A DNA stretch of 40,324 bases from Candidatus Pseudolachnospira avium (lineage in GTDB: Bacteria > Bacillota > Clostridia > Lachnospirales > Lachnospiraceae). Positions 7,713 through 16,094 of this stretch are shown here, piece by piece (position 1 is the stretch's first letter; each line of letters begins with the position of its first letter). Position numbers and translations under genes: made by a program. The stretch spans positions 1 to 40,324 of the forward strand of contig CAJFTW010000004.1 in assembly GCA_904420025.1 (NCBI GenBank). The letters run 5' to 3'. The notes beneath the pieces are model-generated. The model was not told where the DNA came from. It did not search any database and saw only the letters and a program-made list of their open reading frames with translations.

Positions 7713-8756
7713 ATGTTGACGGCAAAAGAAAATATGATCGAATGCATGAAGCCGGGCGGAAAACCGGATCGTTTTGTGAATCAGTATGAGGCCATGGATT
7801 TAATCATCAATCCAGTATTCATGACCAGCCCGTCCCCCAAGAGAGGACAGCTGGATGTGGTGAATTCCTGGGGCGTGACCAACAGCTGGCCTGAGAGCGT
7901 CCCCGGCCCCTTCCCGGTACATACCCCGGATAAAATCTGCATTAAGGATATTGAACACTGGAGAGACTACGTAAAGCGCCCCAACCTGAAGTTCCCCCAG
8001 GAGCTCCTGGATGTGGTCAAAGGCATGTGCGATGCCTGCGATACCACCAAGGCCTTCAAAGCCATTATGGTGGCGCCTGGTATTTTTGAGATGACCCACC
8101 ACCTCTGCGAGATGGTCAACGCCATGTATTACTACGTGGATTATGAGGATGAGATGAAGGATCTGATCCGCTTCATCACCGACTGGGAGCTGGAGCTGGC
8201 GGATGTGATCTGCTCCAATTTCCATCCGGATATGATCTTCCATCACGATGACTGGGGCAGCCATGACAGCACCTTCCTGAGCCCCGCTATGTTTGACGAG
8301 TTCCTGCTGGAGCCCTACAAGGAGATTTACGGCTACTACAAGAGCCACGGCGTAGACTGGATTGTACACCATTCGGACAGCTATGCCGCCACGCTGGTCC
8401 CCGAGATGATTGAGATGGGCGTGGATGTGTTCCAGGGCTGCATGGACACCAACAATACGCCGGAGCTGCTGAAGAAGTACGGCGAGAAGATCACCTTCAT
8501 GGGCGTCATTGAAAACGCTTATGTGGATTTTGAGGGTTGGACGGATGAGAACAACGCCAAATGGGTCCGCAAGATCTGCGAGGAGAACGGCATGAAGAAT
8601 TTCATCCCCTGCATTGCCCAGGGCGGCCCCGGTTCGGTATACCCCGGCGTCTATAAGTCCCTGTCCGATCAGATCGACAAGCTGAACCAGGAGAAGTTTG
8701 GCTTCACCCCGGAGCAGCAGAACGAGATGCGGATGCCGATCCAGATTATGTTCTAA
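7713..8756 (+). CDS. UroD-family protein with HSDS in place of the zinc motif
   Basis: A 347-residue UroD-fold protein divergent from the gene at 6232 and distantly similar to it. Both contain HHDDWGS/YHDDWGT, and both have the segment ending in VPEMxEMGxD after the motif. Where the neighbour has H-S-C-G, this one has H220-S-D222-S, so the cysteine zinc ligand is absent. UroD-like proteins with Asp at this place occur in demethylase-type clusters, but the chemistry cannot be settled from sequence. The start at ATG 7713 is set by AAAAGGAGGA. The gene is monocistronic and ends at a bidirectional terminator. A working guess is a substrate-side partner of the HSCG protein, one releasing and one accepting a methyl group. 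Confidence 0.82.
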   Translation: MLTAKENMIECMKPGGKPDRFVNQYEAMDLIINPVFMTSPSPKRGQLDVVNSWGVTNSWPESVPGPFPVHTPDKICIKDIEHWRDYVKRPNLKFPQELLDVVKGMCDACDTTKAFKAIMVAPGIFEMTHHLCEMVNAMYYYVDYEDEMKDLIRFITDWELELADVICSNFHPDMIFHHDDWGSHDSTFLSPAMFDEFLLEPYKEIYGYYKSHGVDWIVHHSDSYAATLVPEMIEMGVDVFQGCMDTNNTPELLKKYGEKITFMGVIENAYVDFEGWTDENNAKWVRKICEENGMKNFIPCIAQGGPGSVYPGVYKSLSDQIDKLNQEKFGFTPEQQNEMRMPIQIMF

Positions 8757-8764
8757 ACCAATAT

Positions 8765-8805
8765 GGACAAAAAAAGAATGGGGTCACCCCATTCTTTTTT
8801 TGTCC
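8765..8805. terminator. Bidirectional terminator shared by two convergent genes
   Basis: A perfect 19-bp inverted repeat (8765-8783 / 8787-8805) with GAATGGGG/CCCCATTC at the core and A7/T7 runs on both sides, so it works in both directions. The 3-nt loop (8784-8786, TCA) is exactly the stop codon of the minus-strand regulator gene, so the regulator's last codons form one arm of the hairpin. Confidence 0.92.
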
Positions 8806-10268
8806 TCTTCTTCACTTAACTCTAAAATGTGGATGGACAGCCAGCAATATTGGCGATCCCGCGAATCGTCCAGGTCACACTGCAAAAGGTTCTGGATCTT
8901 TTTGATCCGGTATACCACCGTATTCCGGTGCAGGTATAGGGCTGCCGCCGTATTTGGCACAGAACGCTCACAGTCCAGGAACACCTTCAGCGTGTGGAAC
9001 ATCTCATCCCCACGTTCCTTTTTCCGCTCCCACATAGCCCTCACCTCCGGCATGCAGGCAAAAATCTTCTCCGAGAGAGGCGCATCCGAGGTCAGCAGAT
9101 AGTCTATGGCGTAGTCCCGGAAGCGGTGGATTGCCTGCTCCGGGTGGCAGAGGTCGCCCCGCTCAATGGCATATTCCGCCTGGTGAAAGAGCAGCGGCGT
9201 GTGGAACAGCCCGGGGCTGGGGAGGCTGGCCCCCACCTGCACCGGATTGTTTTCCACCAGCTGCTGGAACAAATCTTTGGAAAACGGGCTCTCCAGCAGG
9301 TTCTCCGTGGAGAAAAGCACCAGGTTCGGCGGCCAGTAAAGGATCACCGCATGGGTAATATGCTTGGACAGCAGCTGCGGCAGGTAATTCAGCTGCCCCT
9401 GGATGCCCTCTCCATCCATCCCCGCATCCGGCCTCCGCGGCTGGACCAAGGTAATGTAGAAGGTGTCCTCCTCATGCCACTTTTGGAACGCCAGCTGCGC
9501 CTGCAGCCGATGGGCGTCATAAGGCTTCTTCAGCAGGATATTCAAAAAGATGTTGCCGGAATTGTCCGCGGCATTCTGGAAAAACAGCTGGCCCAGGCTG
9601 GCCTCCAGGATTTTACTGATGGAGGCCAGCATCTGGCTGTCCCCCTGGTTCAGCGGACGGTTTTTGGACAGCAGGTTCATCCGCCCGCAGAGGATTTCGT
9701 TAAAGTAAATGCTGGCGCTGATGCCCGGATACTGTATCAGCTTGTTGTTGCCAAACTGGTATGGCTGCTGGCCGCTGTCATAAAAATTGGTGTCACTGTA
9801 GGAATAGCGGATCATATTCAGGGCGTTGATGGAGGAGTAGCCGTAGCGGTAGATATAGGCCCACTCGGGATCCAGGGCATCCTCCCCGTATTCCCGGGTA
9901 ATCCCCAGGACCCGGCTGTTGGCGTCAAAAAGGATCAGCGGGTTTTTGAGCAGCTTGTGCGCCGTTTCCGTCATCCCCTGGTAATCCTTCTGCCGGATCT
10001 GCTGTTCCATCTCCGCCATCCAGTCCTCATAGGAGTCAAAAATGGCCTGAATCAGCTCAAAGACCCGGTTCAGCTCCATATCCCGAATGATAATCCGGTC
10101 GCCCTCACCGTTGCAGACCACCTGATTCCCTTCCTGGTAAATATAGACACAGTTGGTGGCATACGCCAATCGGGCGCTGTTTAAAATGGCCGGGGCATCC
10201 TCCGCAATTTCCAGTACCGGATCCAGGTCCAGCAGTTGATTGGCAATCATCCACATGCTCAGCTTCAT
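8784..10268 (-). CDS. PucR/CdaR-family transcriptional regulator
   Basis: A 494-residue regulator. The C-terminal HTH_30 domain (about 430-485) is typical of PucR/CdaR proteins: TLKVFLDCERSVPNTAAAL, then YLHRNTVVYRIKKIQ. The first 150 residues resemble a ligand-binding region without a clear family, and the middle (about 160-300) a GAF-like sensor with a GGDEF-like linker common in this family. PucR-type regulators usually respond to amino acids, purines or sugar acids and control neighbouring catabolic genes. It lies downstream of the CocE/CapA/glycyl-radical cluster and converges on the UroD gene. Its start overlaps the stop of the HipB-like remnant (ATGA), with GAGGAGA as ribosome site. 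A promoter inside the remnant (10311) may drive it alone. Confidence 0.85.
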   Translation of the reverse strand: MKLSMWMIANQLLDLDPVLEIAEDAPAILNSARLAYATNCVYIYQEGNQVVCNGEGDRIIIRDMELNRVFELIQAIFDSYEDWMAEMEQQIRQKDYQGMTETAHKLLKNPLILFDANSRVLGITREYGEDALDPEWAYIYRYGYSSINALNMIRYSYSDTNFYDSGQQPYQFGNNKLIQYPGISASIYFNEILCGRMNLLSKNRPLNQGDSQMLASISKILEASLGQLFFQNAADNSGNIFLNILLKKPYDAHRLQAQLAFQKWHEEDTFYITLVQPRRPDAGMDGEGIQGQLNYLPQLLSKHITHAVILYWPPNLVLFSTENLLESPFSKDLFQQLVENNPVQVGASLPSPGLFHTPLLFHQAEYAIERGDLCHPEQAIHRFRDYAIDYLLTSDAPLSEKIFACMPEVRAMWERKKERGDEMFHTLKVFLDCERSVPNTAAALYLHRNTVVYRIKKIQNLLQCDLDDSRDRQYCWLSIHILELSEEEDKKRMG

Positions 10269-10564
10269 CTTGTGATCTCCTCTTTGTATCGCTTTCCTAC
10301 CAATATAAGAAGTATACCAAAAAAGAGGAAAAATAGGAAGGGCTTCTGAGAGGGATTCTGGGAGCTTCCGGTATTGTCCAAATCCATTTTCTGCTCCATT
10401 TCAGGATCTCCCCCTCTCTTCGGAGCCCGCTGCCGCACCGGAATGTCCAGCTCCTCCAGCTTTCCAATGGCGCACAGGGTTGCCCGGCTGATACCCGCCC
10501 GCTCCGCAACCAAATCTGCGGAAATTTTTCTGCGCAGCCTGGCCCGCTCGATCTGCGCTCCCAT
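10265..10564 (-). pseudogene. HipB-like XRE regulator with internal deletion
   Basis: The N-terminal stretch MGAQIERARLRRKISADL, followed by VAERAGISRATLCAI, is the first part of a HipB-type XRE helix-turn-helix. The usual EKGSP...YAAVL...LLLVA...LGR segment is missing. The reading continues directly into KLEELDIPVRQRAPKR, which is the normal C-terminus of these proteins, so an in-frame deletion of roughly 30-40 codons seems to have removed the middle. After that it reads on into about 45 residues with one hydrophobic helix (FLFFLFFGILLILVG). The same frame is open upstream back to the CocE stop codon, so the original start may also be lost. No hipA kinase gene follows. A functional small membrane-tethered DNA binder cannot be excluded. 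Confidence 0.65.
10311..10319 (-). promoter_or_regulatory. Possible promoter of the PucR-type gene
   Basis: TGG-TATACT on the minus strand is an extended -10 about 43 nt before the regulator's ATG. The -35 region is weak. It lies inside the HipB-like remnant, in an unusually AT-rich patch. Confidence 0.35.
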
Positions 10565-10600
10565 GGCTTTCCCTGTTTGAATCGTTAAAAGACGCGCCTC

Positions 10601-12355
10601 TTACCGCGGAATCACCGGCAGAATCAGGTGGGACGGATATTCCGGCGTGTGCAAAATGGTCTGGTGGGCCACCACCGTCTCCTTGCCGTAGCCCATGGGC
10701 TCCGCCGTATTCAGGTTCCGGTCATACTCCGGGAAGTCGCTGCTGGTGATCTCAATCCGGATCCGATGTCCTTTCTTGAAAACCAGGCTGATGGGGGCAA
10801 TCTTCCACTCAATGGGATAGATCTCCCCGGGCGTCATGTAGTGGGACTCATAGTAGCCGTCCCGGTAGCGCATCCGGAACACGCCGGACAGGTAGCTGTA
10901 GGCGGTGCCATCCGGCAGCACGTCCACCAGGCGGATGAAAAAGTCCGTGTCCACCGCCGAGGACTGAATGAACAGCTTGGCCCGGATGTTGCCCGTCACC
11001 TCCACATCCTGTTCCAGGGGCTCCGTGGAGTAGACCAGCATGTCCGGACGGTCCTCTTTCTCCCGGCGATCCCGGAAGATCCCCTTGTGGAGGTCGCTGT
11101 CCGTGTTGTCGCAGGGGTTCATGGGATCGTAGTCGTACTCGTCCTTCTCGCTGCGGCAGGGCAGCTCCCAGGAGAGGATGCCGTTGCCGTTTAGGGTCCG
11201 GGCATCCCCCTGGCTGTCCAGGTACAACGGCGTATACTGGGTACGGGCCAGCGGCCACTCCTGCTCATCCCGCCACTCGTTGTCTCCCATGACGTAGATC
11301 CGCACCGGTGCGCCGGTGTCCACGGAGGTATCCCCCTTCAGGTACCGGTCGTAGAATTTCATGAAGCTATTGTACATTTCCCGGGTGTAGCCGGAGTTGG
11401 GCGGGAAGTTCAGCTCCCCGTAGCGGACGCCGGAGTTGGATCCGGTGCTGACGCCGTACTCGGTGGTGTGGATCCAGGGGCCCAGCACCAGCCGGTGGCT
11501 CCTGGCCAGCTCCGGATCGTCGGTCCGGTGGGACAGCAGTTCAAAGTTGTCCGCCTGTCCCTGGCACATATAGTCAAACCAGCCGGTGTAGAAAAAGCAG
11601 GGCACCTTCACATTCTCAATTCCCAGGGGCTGGCCCATCCGGGCCCAGTACTCCCGGTCATCACAATGGTCCACCCACTCGTTGAAGAATTTCCGCAGCG
11701 GAACCCCTTCAAACTTCAGCACGTCCGCGTCCAGAAAGGGCAGCACATAGCACTCCGCCTCGTTGCGGTACCGCATAATGTACTCAATCTCCTCCAGTTT
11801 TTTCTGCCGTTCCTCCGGGGTAAAGTCTCCCTTGCCGCTGATAATGGCGTTGCGCAGCTGCTTCATGTACCAGAACAGGCTGGTACGGTGGGACAGCACC
11901 CCGTACATCAGGGTGGGAAGCCACCAGCCGCTGGAGCCGCCGGGAGCCGCTGCCGCCAGAGCCGGAGGCTGGGTGGAGGCTGCCAGAATCTGCTGGCCCC
12001 CGTTGTAGGAATAGCCAAAGGTTCCCACTTTTCCGTTGCACCAGGGCTGCTCACTGACCCACTGGATGGTGTCATAGCCGTCGTTCCGCTCGTTGGCAAA
12101 GGGGGTAAACTCCCCGTCCGACTGGCCGCCACCCCGGACGTCGCACAGCAGAATGTGGTAGCCCCGGAAAGCCGTCTCATTGACTGAGTAAACTTCCTTG
12201 GTGTAGAAGCTCTCCTTCAGGTATGGGGTCCGCACAATCAGGGCCGGAAGCGGGGTGCCGCAGACCGGCTCCAGATGGTCGGCCCGCAGGATCACGCCGT
12301 CCCGCATGGGGATCTCAATGTTTTTGTGTACACGAACTTCCTTAATTGGTTCCAT
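10601..12355 (-). CDS. CocE/NonD-family alpha/beta hydrolase (S15-type acylpeptide/ester hydrolase)
   Basis: A 584-residue enzyme of the cocaine-esterase / X-Pro dipeptidyl-peptidase (S15) group. VHKNIEIPMRDGVILRADH and CDVRGGGQSDGEF are typical N-terminal strands. The nucleophile elbow is GYSYNG (S116). LVLGPWIHTTEYG (about 290-303) looks like the hydrolase cap/acid region, and the C-terminal half is the jelly-roll domain (VTGNIRAKLFIQSSAVDTDF). No signal peptide is visible, so it acts in the cytoplasm, plausibly on imported peptides, amides or esters. It is third after the glycyl-radical enzyme and the CapA-type gene in one direction (75-nt gap with GC-rich hairpins). The natural substrate is unknown. 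Confidence 0.88.
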   Translation of the reverse strand: MEPIKEVRVHKNIEIPMRDGVILRADHLEPVCGTPLPALIVRTPYLKESFYTKEVYSVNETAFRGYHILLCDVRGGGQSDGEFTPFANERNDGYDTIQWVSEQPWCNGKVGTFGYSYNGGQQILAASTQPPALAAAAPGGSSGWWLPTLMYGVLSHRTSLFWYMKQLRNAIISGKGDFTPEERQKKLEEIEYIMRYRNEAECYVLPFLDADVLKFEGVPLRKFFNEWVDHCDDREYWARMGQPLGIENVKVPCFFYTGWFDYMCQGQADNFELLSHRTDDPELARSHRLVLGPWIHTTEYGVSTGSNSGVRYGELNFPPNSGYTREMYNSFMKFYDRYLKGDTSVDTGAPVRIYVMGDNEWRDEQEWPLARTQYTPLYLDSQGDARTLNGNGILSWELPCRSEKDEYDYDPMNPCDNTDSDLHKGIFRDRREKEDRPDMLVYSTEPLEQDVEVTGNIRAKLFIQSSAVDTDFFIRLVDVLPDGTAYSYLSGVFRMRYRDGYYESHYMTPGEIYPIEWKIAPISLVFKKGHRIRIEITSSDFPEYDRNLNTAEPMGYGKETVVAHQTILHTPEYPSHLILPVIPR

Positions 12356-12430
12356 ATCCTTTTCCTTTCTCCGCGGCGCCCCAGCCGGGCGCCGACGGAA
12401 TCCTTGTTTTCCGGGCAGCCGGGGCTTCTT

Positions 12431-13555
12431 TCAGCTTTCCCCGGTCTCCACCACCACCGCGTCCCCCTGGATCCGGAAGCGGGTGGAAATCTTCTGATCT
12501 GCGGTGATATCCCGCATGTACTGGACAATCTCCCCAAAGGCCGGCTCCTCCGGCCCCACCACCTGTGGGTTGGAATCCTCGTCCAACTGTACCGGCAGGA
12601 ATTCCACCTGCTTGATGCCTCCGTTTTGCAGAACCAGCCGTGCCAGGATGGTCTTGTAGGAATCCTCCGGCATCTTCTTCGTAGATTTTTTCCAATCCGG
12701 GTTCAGCTTCATAATCTCCTGGTGCTGGGACTGCTGATCCAGGTTTTCCGCAAAGGCCTGGGGCGGATCCAGGGCAAAGTTGGCCATGCTGTAGAAAATC
12801 ACCTTGCCCTTATACACCTCAATGGGCTTTAAAATGTGGGTGTGATGGCCCAACACCACGTCCACGCCGGCGTCGATGGCCGCATGGGCCACCATCCGCT
12901 GATAGTCTGCCAGCACCGCCGGCACAAAGTGGATGCCCCAGTGGATGGAAAGGGCCAGCACATCCACCTGGGGGCGCAGGGCCTTCACATCCGCCAGCAG
13001 GTTCTGCAGGTCATCCGGATGGGGGAAGGTGAAGATCCGGCAGGGGGTTCCCGGCTGGTCATGTTCTATGGGCTGGTACACGGTCAGCCCCCGCATGGGC
13101 GCACAGCCCGGCCGGTCCGGGGTGGCCCAATAGTCCTGGGGCAGAATGGTGTTGTACCCCAGAAAGCCGATCTTCATGCCGTCCCGCTCCACAATCACCG
13201 GCTGCCTGGCCTCGGCCAGGTTCCGGCCCACGCCAATCACCTGCATCTCCTCCTGCCGCAGCACCTGGATGGTCTGGTAAAAGGCCTCCCGGCCCCAGTC
13301 CATACAGTGGTTGGTGGCAAAGGACATCACCTGGTAGCCGGCCCGGCGGATGGCCCCGGCCCCCGCCGGATCCCCCCGCATGGGAAGCCGGCACTGGCAG
13401 GCAGGGGAGCCCACCGATGCCAGGCAGGGCTCCAGCTGCCCGAATACCAGGTCCCCGGTGCGGAGCACATCCCGCACCCCGTCAAAAATGGAATCCGGGT
13501 TTTCCCGGTTCATGCCCACGTCCCCGGTGGCTAAAAAAATGGTTTCCTTCTCCAT
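12431..13555 (-). CDS. CapA-family (poly-gamma-glutamate synthesis type) metallophosphatase-like protein
   Basis: A 374-residue PGA_cap/CapA domain protein. FLATGDVGMN at the N-terminus, SFATNHCMDWGREAF, VLALSIHWGIHFVP and VVLGHHTHILKPIEVYKGKVIFYSMANF are the metal-binding loops of the calcineurin-like fold of this family. Secreted capsule-type CapA proteins usually have an N-terminal membrane anchor; this one has none, which argues for a cytoplasmic enzyme acting on a small molecule or peptide. I used ATG 13555 because an upstream in-frame start at 13624 lies inside the preceding gene and adds no domain. It is 34 nt downstream of the glycyl-radical enzyme gene and probably co-transcribed. 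CapB/CapC partners are absent. Confidence 0.85.
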   Translation of the reverse strand: MEKETIFLATGDVGMNRENPDSIFDGVRDVLRTGDLVFGQLEPCLASVGSPACQCRLPMRGDPAGAGAIRRAGYQVMSFATNHCMDWGREAFYQTIQVLRQEEMQVIGVGRNLAEARQPVIVERDGMKIGFLGYNTILPQDYWATPDRPGCAPMRGLTVYQPIEHDQPGTPCRIFTFPHPDDLQNLLADVKALRPQVDVLALSIHWGIHFVPAVLADYQRMVAHAAIDAGVDVVLGHHTHILKPIEVYKGKVIFYSMANFALDPPQAFAENLDQQSQHQEIMKLNPDWKKSTKKMPEDSYKTILARLVLQNGGIKQVEFLPVQLDEDSNPQVVGPEEPAFGEIVQYMRDITADQKISTRFRIQGDAVVVETGES

Positions 13556-13589
13556 ATCCGTATCCTGCTTTCTTGTTTGATACCGCACG

Positions 13590-15983
13590 TCAAAAATGTT
13601 GCTCCATCCGCTCAATGACCTCATCCTGCATCTGGGGGTTCAGCTGGACAAAGTAGGCGCTGTACCCGGCAATCCGCACAATCAGATCCCGGTACTGCCT
13701 GGGGTTCTCCTTGGCCGCCAGCAGCGTCTCCCGGTCCACCACATTGAACTGCACGTGCTTGCCGCCGTGGGTCAGGTAGGTGCGGATCAGGGCGGAAAGC
13801 TTCTGCAGGTCCTCCTGGGATTTCAGGGCGCTGGTGCTGAACTTCATATTCATCAGCGTGGCCTGGAAGGGGTCCTGGTTGATCTTCATGGCACTGCCCA
13901 TGACACAGGTGGGGCCGCAGGTATCCATACCGTGCATGGGGGAGACGCTGCCGTCCGCCAGGATCTCATGGGCTTTGCGGCCGTCCGGGGTGGCCCCGGT
14001 CAGCTCGCCGCCGGGCTGGTGGGAGGTGATGGAGATGCCGGTGGGAATGTGGGGATGGCCGTAGATGGTCTTCTTACTGTCCACAATGGCACAGAAATCC
14101 GCAAACCACCGGGCCACAATGTCGTCCACATAGCTGTCGTTGTTGCCGTACTTGGGCGCACGCTCAAACTCCCGCCGCATGTCCTCACAGCCCTCCCAGT
14201 CCGCCTCCAGGGCCTGATCCAGCTGAGCCAGGGTGTACTTTTTCTCATCAAAGACCAGCTTCTTCACCGCCGCCATCATATCGCCAATGTTGATCATGCC
14301 GATGGGGTTGAACACGGCGCCGTTTTCAAAGGGCATCACCCGGTCAAAGGTATCCTTGCCGGACTCGATCCCCTGGTACATCAGCGCGGACCGCAGGGGA
14401 TCCGGCAGCAGTTCCTTGGTGATGGTCAGCTCCACATTGTTCTTCTCCGCAATGACGCTGAGGATATAGTCCACCTGCTTCAGATAGCCCTGGTAGAAGT
14501 CCTCGTAGGTGGCGAAGGAGGTAAAATCCCCGGTCTTGATCCCGCACTGGTTGCCGGTTTTCGCATCCACGCCGTTGTGGCGGAACACGTCAAAGATCAG
14601 CGGCATGGTCACCATGGGAACCGGGCCGGTCCGGGACCTGCCGGGGACGTTGGCGTCCAGGCAGCCGGTCATCACGTACTCCCGGGCATCCTCAATGGGC
14701 AGCCCCCGGGAGGTAAAGGTCTTAATGTAGGATTCATCCCCCACAAAGGCCGGCATTCCCAGTCCCAGGCGAACCACCTCCAGGGCCTTTTGCATCAGCT
14801 TTTCCGGCGTTCCCTTGTGTACCCGCAGGGTCAGAGTGTGATGGGGGGTTTTGGTGATGGCCGCCGCCTCCAGCAGCAGGTAGGTGATCGCATTGGTGGC
14901 GTCTGTGTCGTCTGCCTTCACACCGCCGATGGTGTAGTTGTGCCACTTGGCCATGCCGGCGTTCTTCTTCCGGTTGTTCTTGCCGGAGGTCCGGTTCAGC
15001 TCCATATCCTTCAGCCGCAGGCAGCACAGCAGCTCCAGGGCCTCGTCCCGAGTGATGCGGCCCTCCGCCAGGTCCTTTTCATAGTAGGGATCCATGTACT
15101 GGTCAAACCGGTTGCCGGGCAGGGTGGTGGAGGGGCTCAGCATCAGGAACAGGAACCAGAAGCACTGGATGGCCTCCCGGAACGTGGCCGCCGGTTTGGC
15201 CGGCACCCGGGAACAGACCTCCGCAATCTGCTCCAGCTCCTTTTTCCGCTGGGGCCGGGTCTCTTTCTCTGCCATCTCCGCCGCCAGTTTCGAGTACCGC
15301 CCTCCCAATGTCTTCAGGGCCTGGAAGGCGGAGATCACCGCCTGGTAGTAGCGGAATTTGTCCACCGAATCCTTCTCCGTAAAGCGCAGCTTGCTCTTTT
15401 CCTCCTCCGCCTGGCGGATCAGCCCATCCGCCCCCAGGTGCAGCAGCTTGGTGTAATCCGCGGACAGCAGGATCAGGGAAGGCCCCAGCCCCAGTCCGGA
15501 CTGGGCATAGCCGCCGCCCACGCCCTTGCCTTCCTTCTTGCTCTTCCAGGGCGGCAGCACCAGGCCGGCTTCCAGCACGGAGATAATCCGCTGGTTCTCA
15601 TAAAAAATGTTACCCTCCTGGTTGATCAGTGTCTTGGGGGAGAACTGCCTGTTCAGCCGCTGCAGCTCCGCCTCATCCTCCGGGTCTATCAAAAATCCGT
15701 CCTCCTTCAGGGAGTCAATCTCCTCCTGCTCCCATGCGCCGTAGTCCGGATCAATTTCCAATCCCATGGGCTTGCTGGAGCCCTGGCCCACAATCAGCTC
15801 GTCCTCACTGATGCCAATGGGCATCCTCTCCGCAATCTCCTGTAAAATCTTGCCCCTCTGCACCATCACCGGCAGATTTTTATATTTCTCCCGGGCTTCC
15901 AGGGTGATGCGGAATTTTTCAATGCAGATGGGATAGTGGTCCACAATCACCCGTTTTTTGATTCGTTCAATTCGTTCAAACAT
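13590..15983 (-). CDS. Glycyl-radical enzyme (PFL-like family) with C-x-D active-site motif
   Basis: A 797-residue protein of full length for the glycyl-radical enzyme superfamily. The C-terminal radical loop is IVRIAGYSAYFVQL (radical glycine G773). The thiyl cysteine is C441 in EYVMTGCLDANVPGRSRTG. Most dehydratase, lyase and decarboxylase members have C-x-E here, with Glu acting as acid/base (choline lyase, glycerol and hydroxyproline dehydratases); this protein has D443. The usual G-x-DAxFxN continuation is also missing, replaced by GPVPMVTMPLIF. The enzyme therefore belongs to a less usual subfamily and the reaction is not predictable. No radical-SAM activase is encoded in the window. 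It has its own sigma-A promoter with a flanking inverted repeat and is followed by the CapA and CocE genes. Confidence 0.9.
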   Translation of the reverse strand: MFERIERIKKRVIVDHYPICIEKFRITLEAREKYKNLPVMVQRGKILQEIAERMPIGISEDELIVGQGSSKPMGLEIDPDYGAWEQEEIDSLKEDGFLIDPEDEAELQRLNRQFSPKTLINQEGNIFYENQRIISVLEAGLVLPPWKSKKEGKGVGGGYAQSGLGLGPSLILLSADYTKLLHLGADGLIRQAEEEKSKLRFTEKDSVDKFRYYQAVISAFQALKTLGGRYSKLAAEMAEKETRPQRKKELEQIAEVCSRVPAKPAATFREAIQCFWFLFLMLSPSTTLPGNRFDQYMDPYYEKDLAEGRITRDEALELLCCLRLKDMELNRTSGKNNRKKNAGMAKWHNYTIGGVKADDTDATNAITYLLLEAAAITKTPHHTLTLRVHKGTPEKLMQKALEVVRLGLGMPAFVGDESYIKTFTSRGLPIEDAREYVMTGCLDANVPGRSRTGPVPMVTMPLIFDVFRHNGVDAKTGNQCGIKTGDFTSFATYEDFYQGYLKQVDYILSVIAEKNNVELTITKELLPDPLRSALMYQGIESGKDTFDRVMPFENGAVFNPIGMINIGDMMAAVKKLVFDEKKYTLAQLDQALEADWEGCEDMRREFERAPKYGNNDSYVDDIVARWFADFCAIVDSKKTIYGHPHIPTGISITSHQPGGELTGATPDGRKAHEILADGSVSPMHGMDTCGPTCVMGSAMKINQDPFQATLMNMKFSTSALKSQEDLQKLSALIRTYLTHGGKHVQFNVVDRETLLAAKENPRQYRDLIVRIAGYSAYFVQLNPQMQDEVIERMEQHF

Positions 15984-16027
15984 TCCTCAAGCCTCCCAGT
16001 TTCTGTGAAACTTCGTTTTCTAACCTT

Positions 16028-16077
16028 ATTGTAAATACGCTCCGCCCTGATAACAACGGGAAAATACTTATATCAGG
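16028..16077 (-). promoter_or_regulatory. Promoter and candidate operator of the glycyl-radical enzyme gene
   Basis: On the minus strand TTGTTA (16051-16056) and TACAAT (16028-16033) are 17 nt apart. An inverted repeat CCTGATA (16046-16052) / TATCAGG (16071-16077) brackets and overlaps the -35, which is the expected place for a repressor or activator site. Which regulator binds is unknown. Confidence 0.55.
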
Positions 16078-16094
16078 ATAAAAGGGAATAAAGA

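Noticed and set aside
13590..15983. Assignment of the glycyl-radical enzyme as pyruvate formate-lyase, choline lyase or hydroxyproline dehydratase.
   Set aside because: Formate-lyase needs a Cys-Cys pair; the other two have C-x-E with a different following motif. None fits GCLDANVPG.
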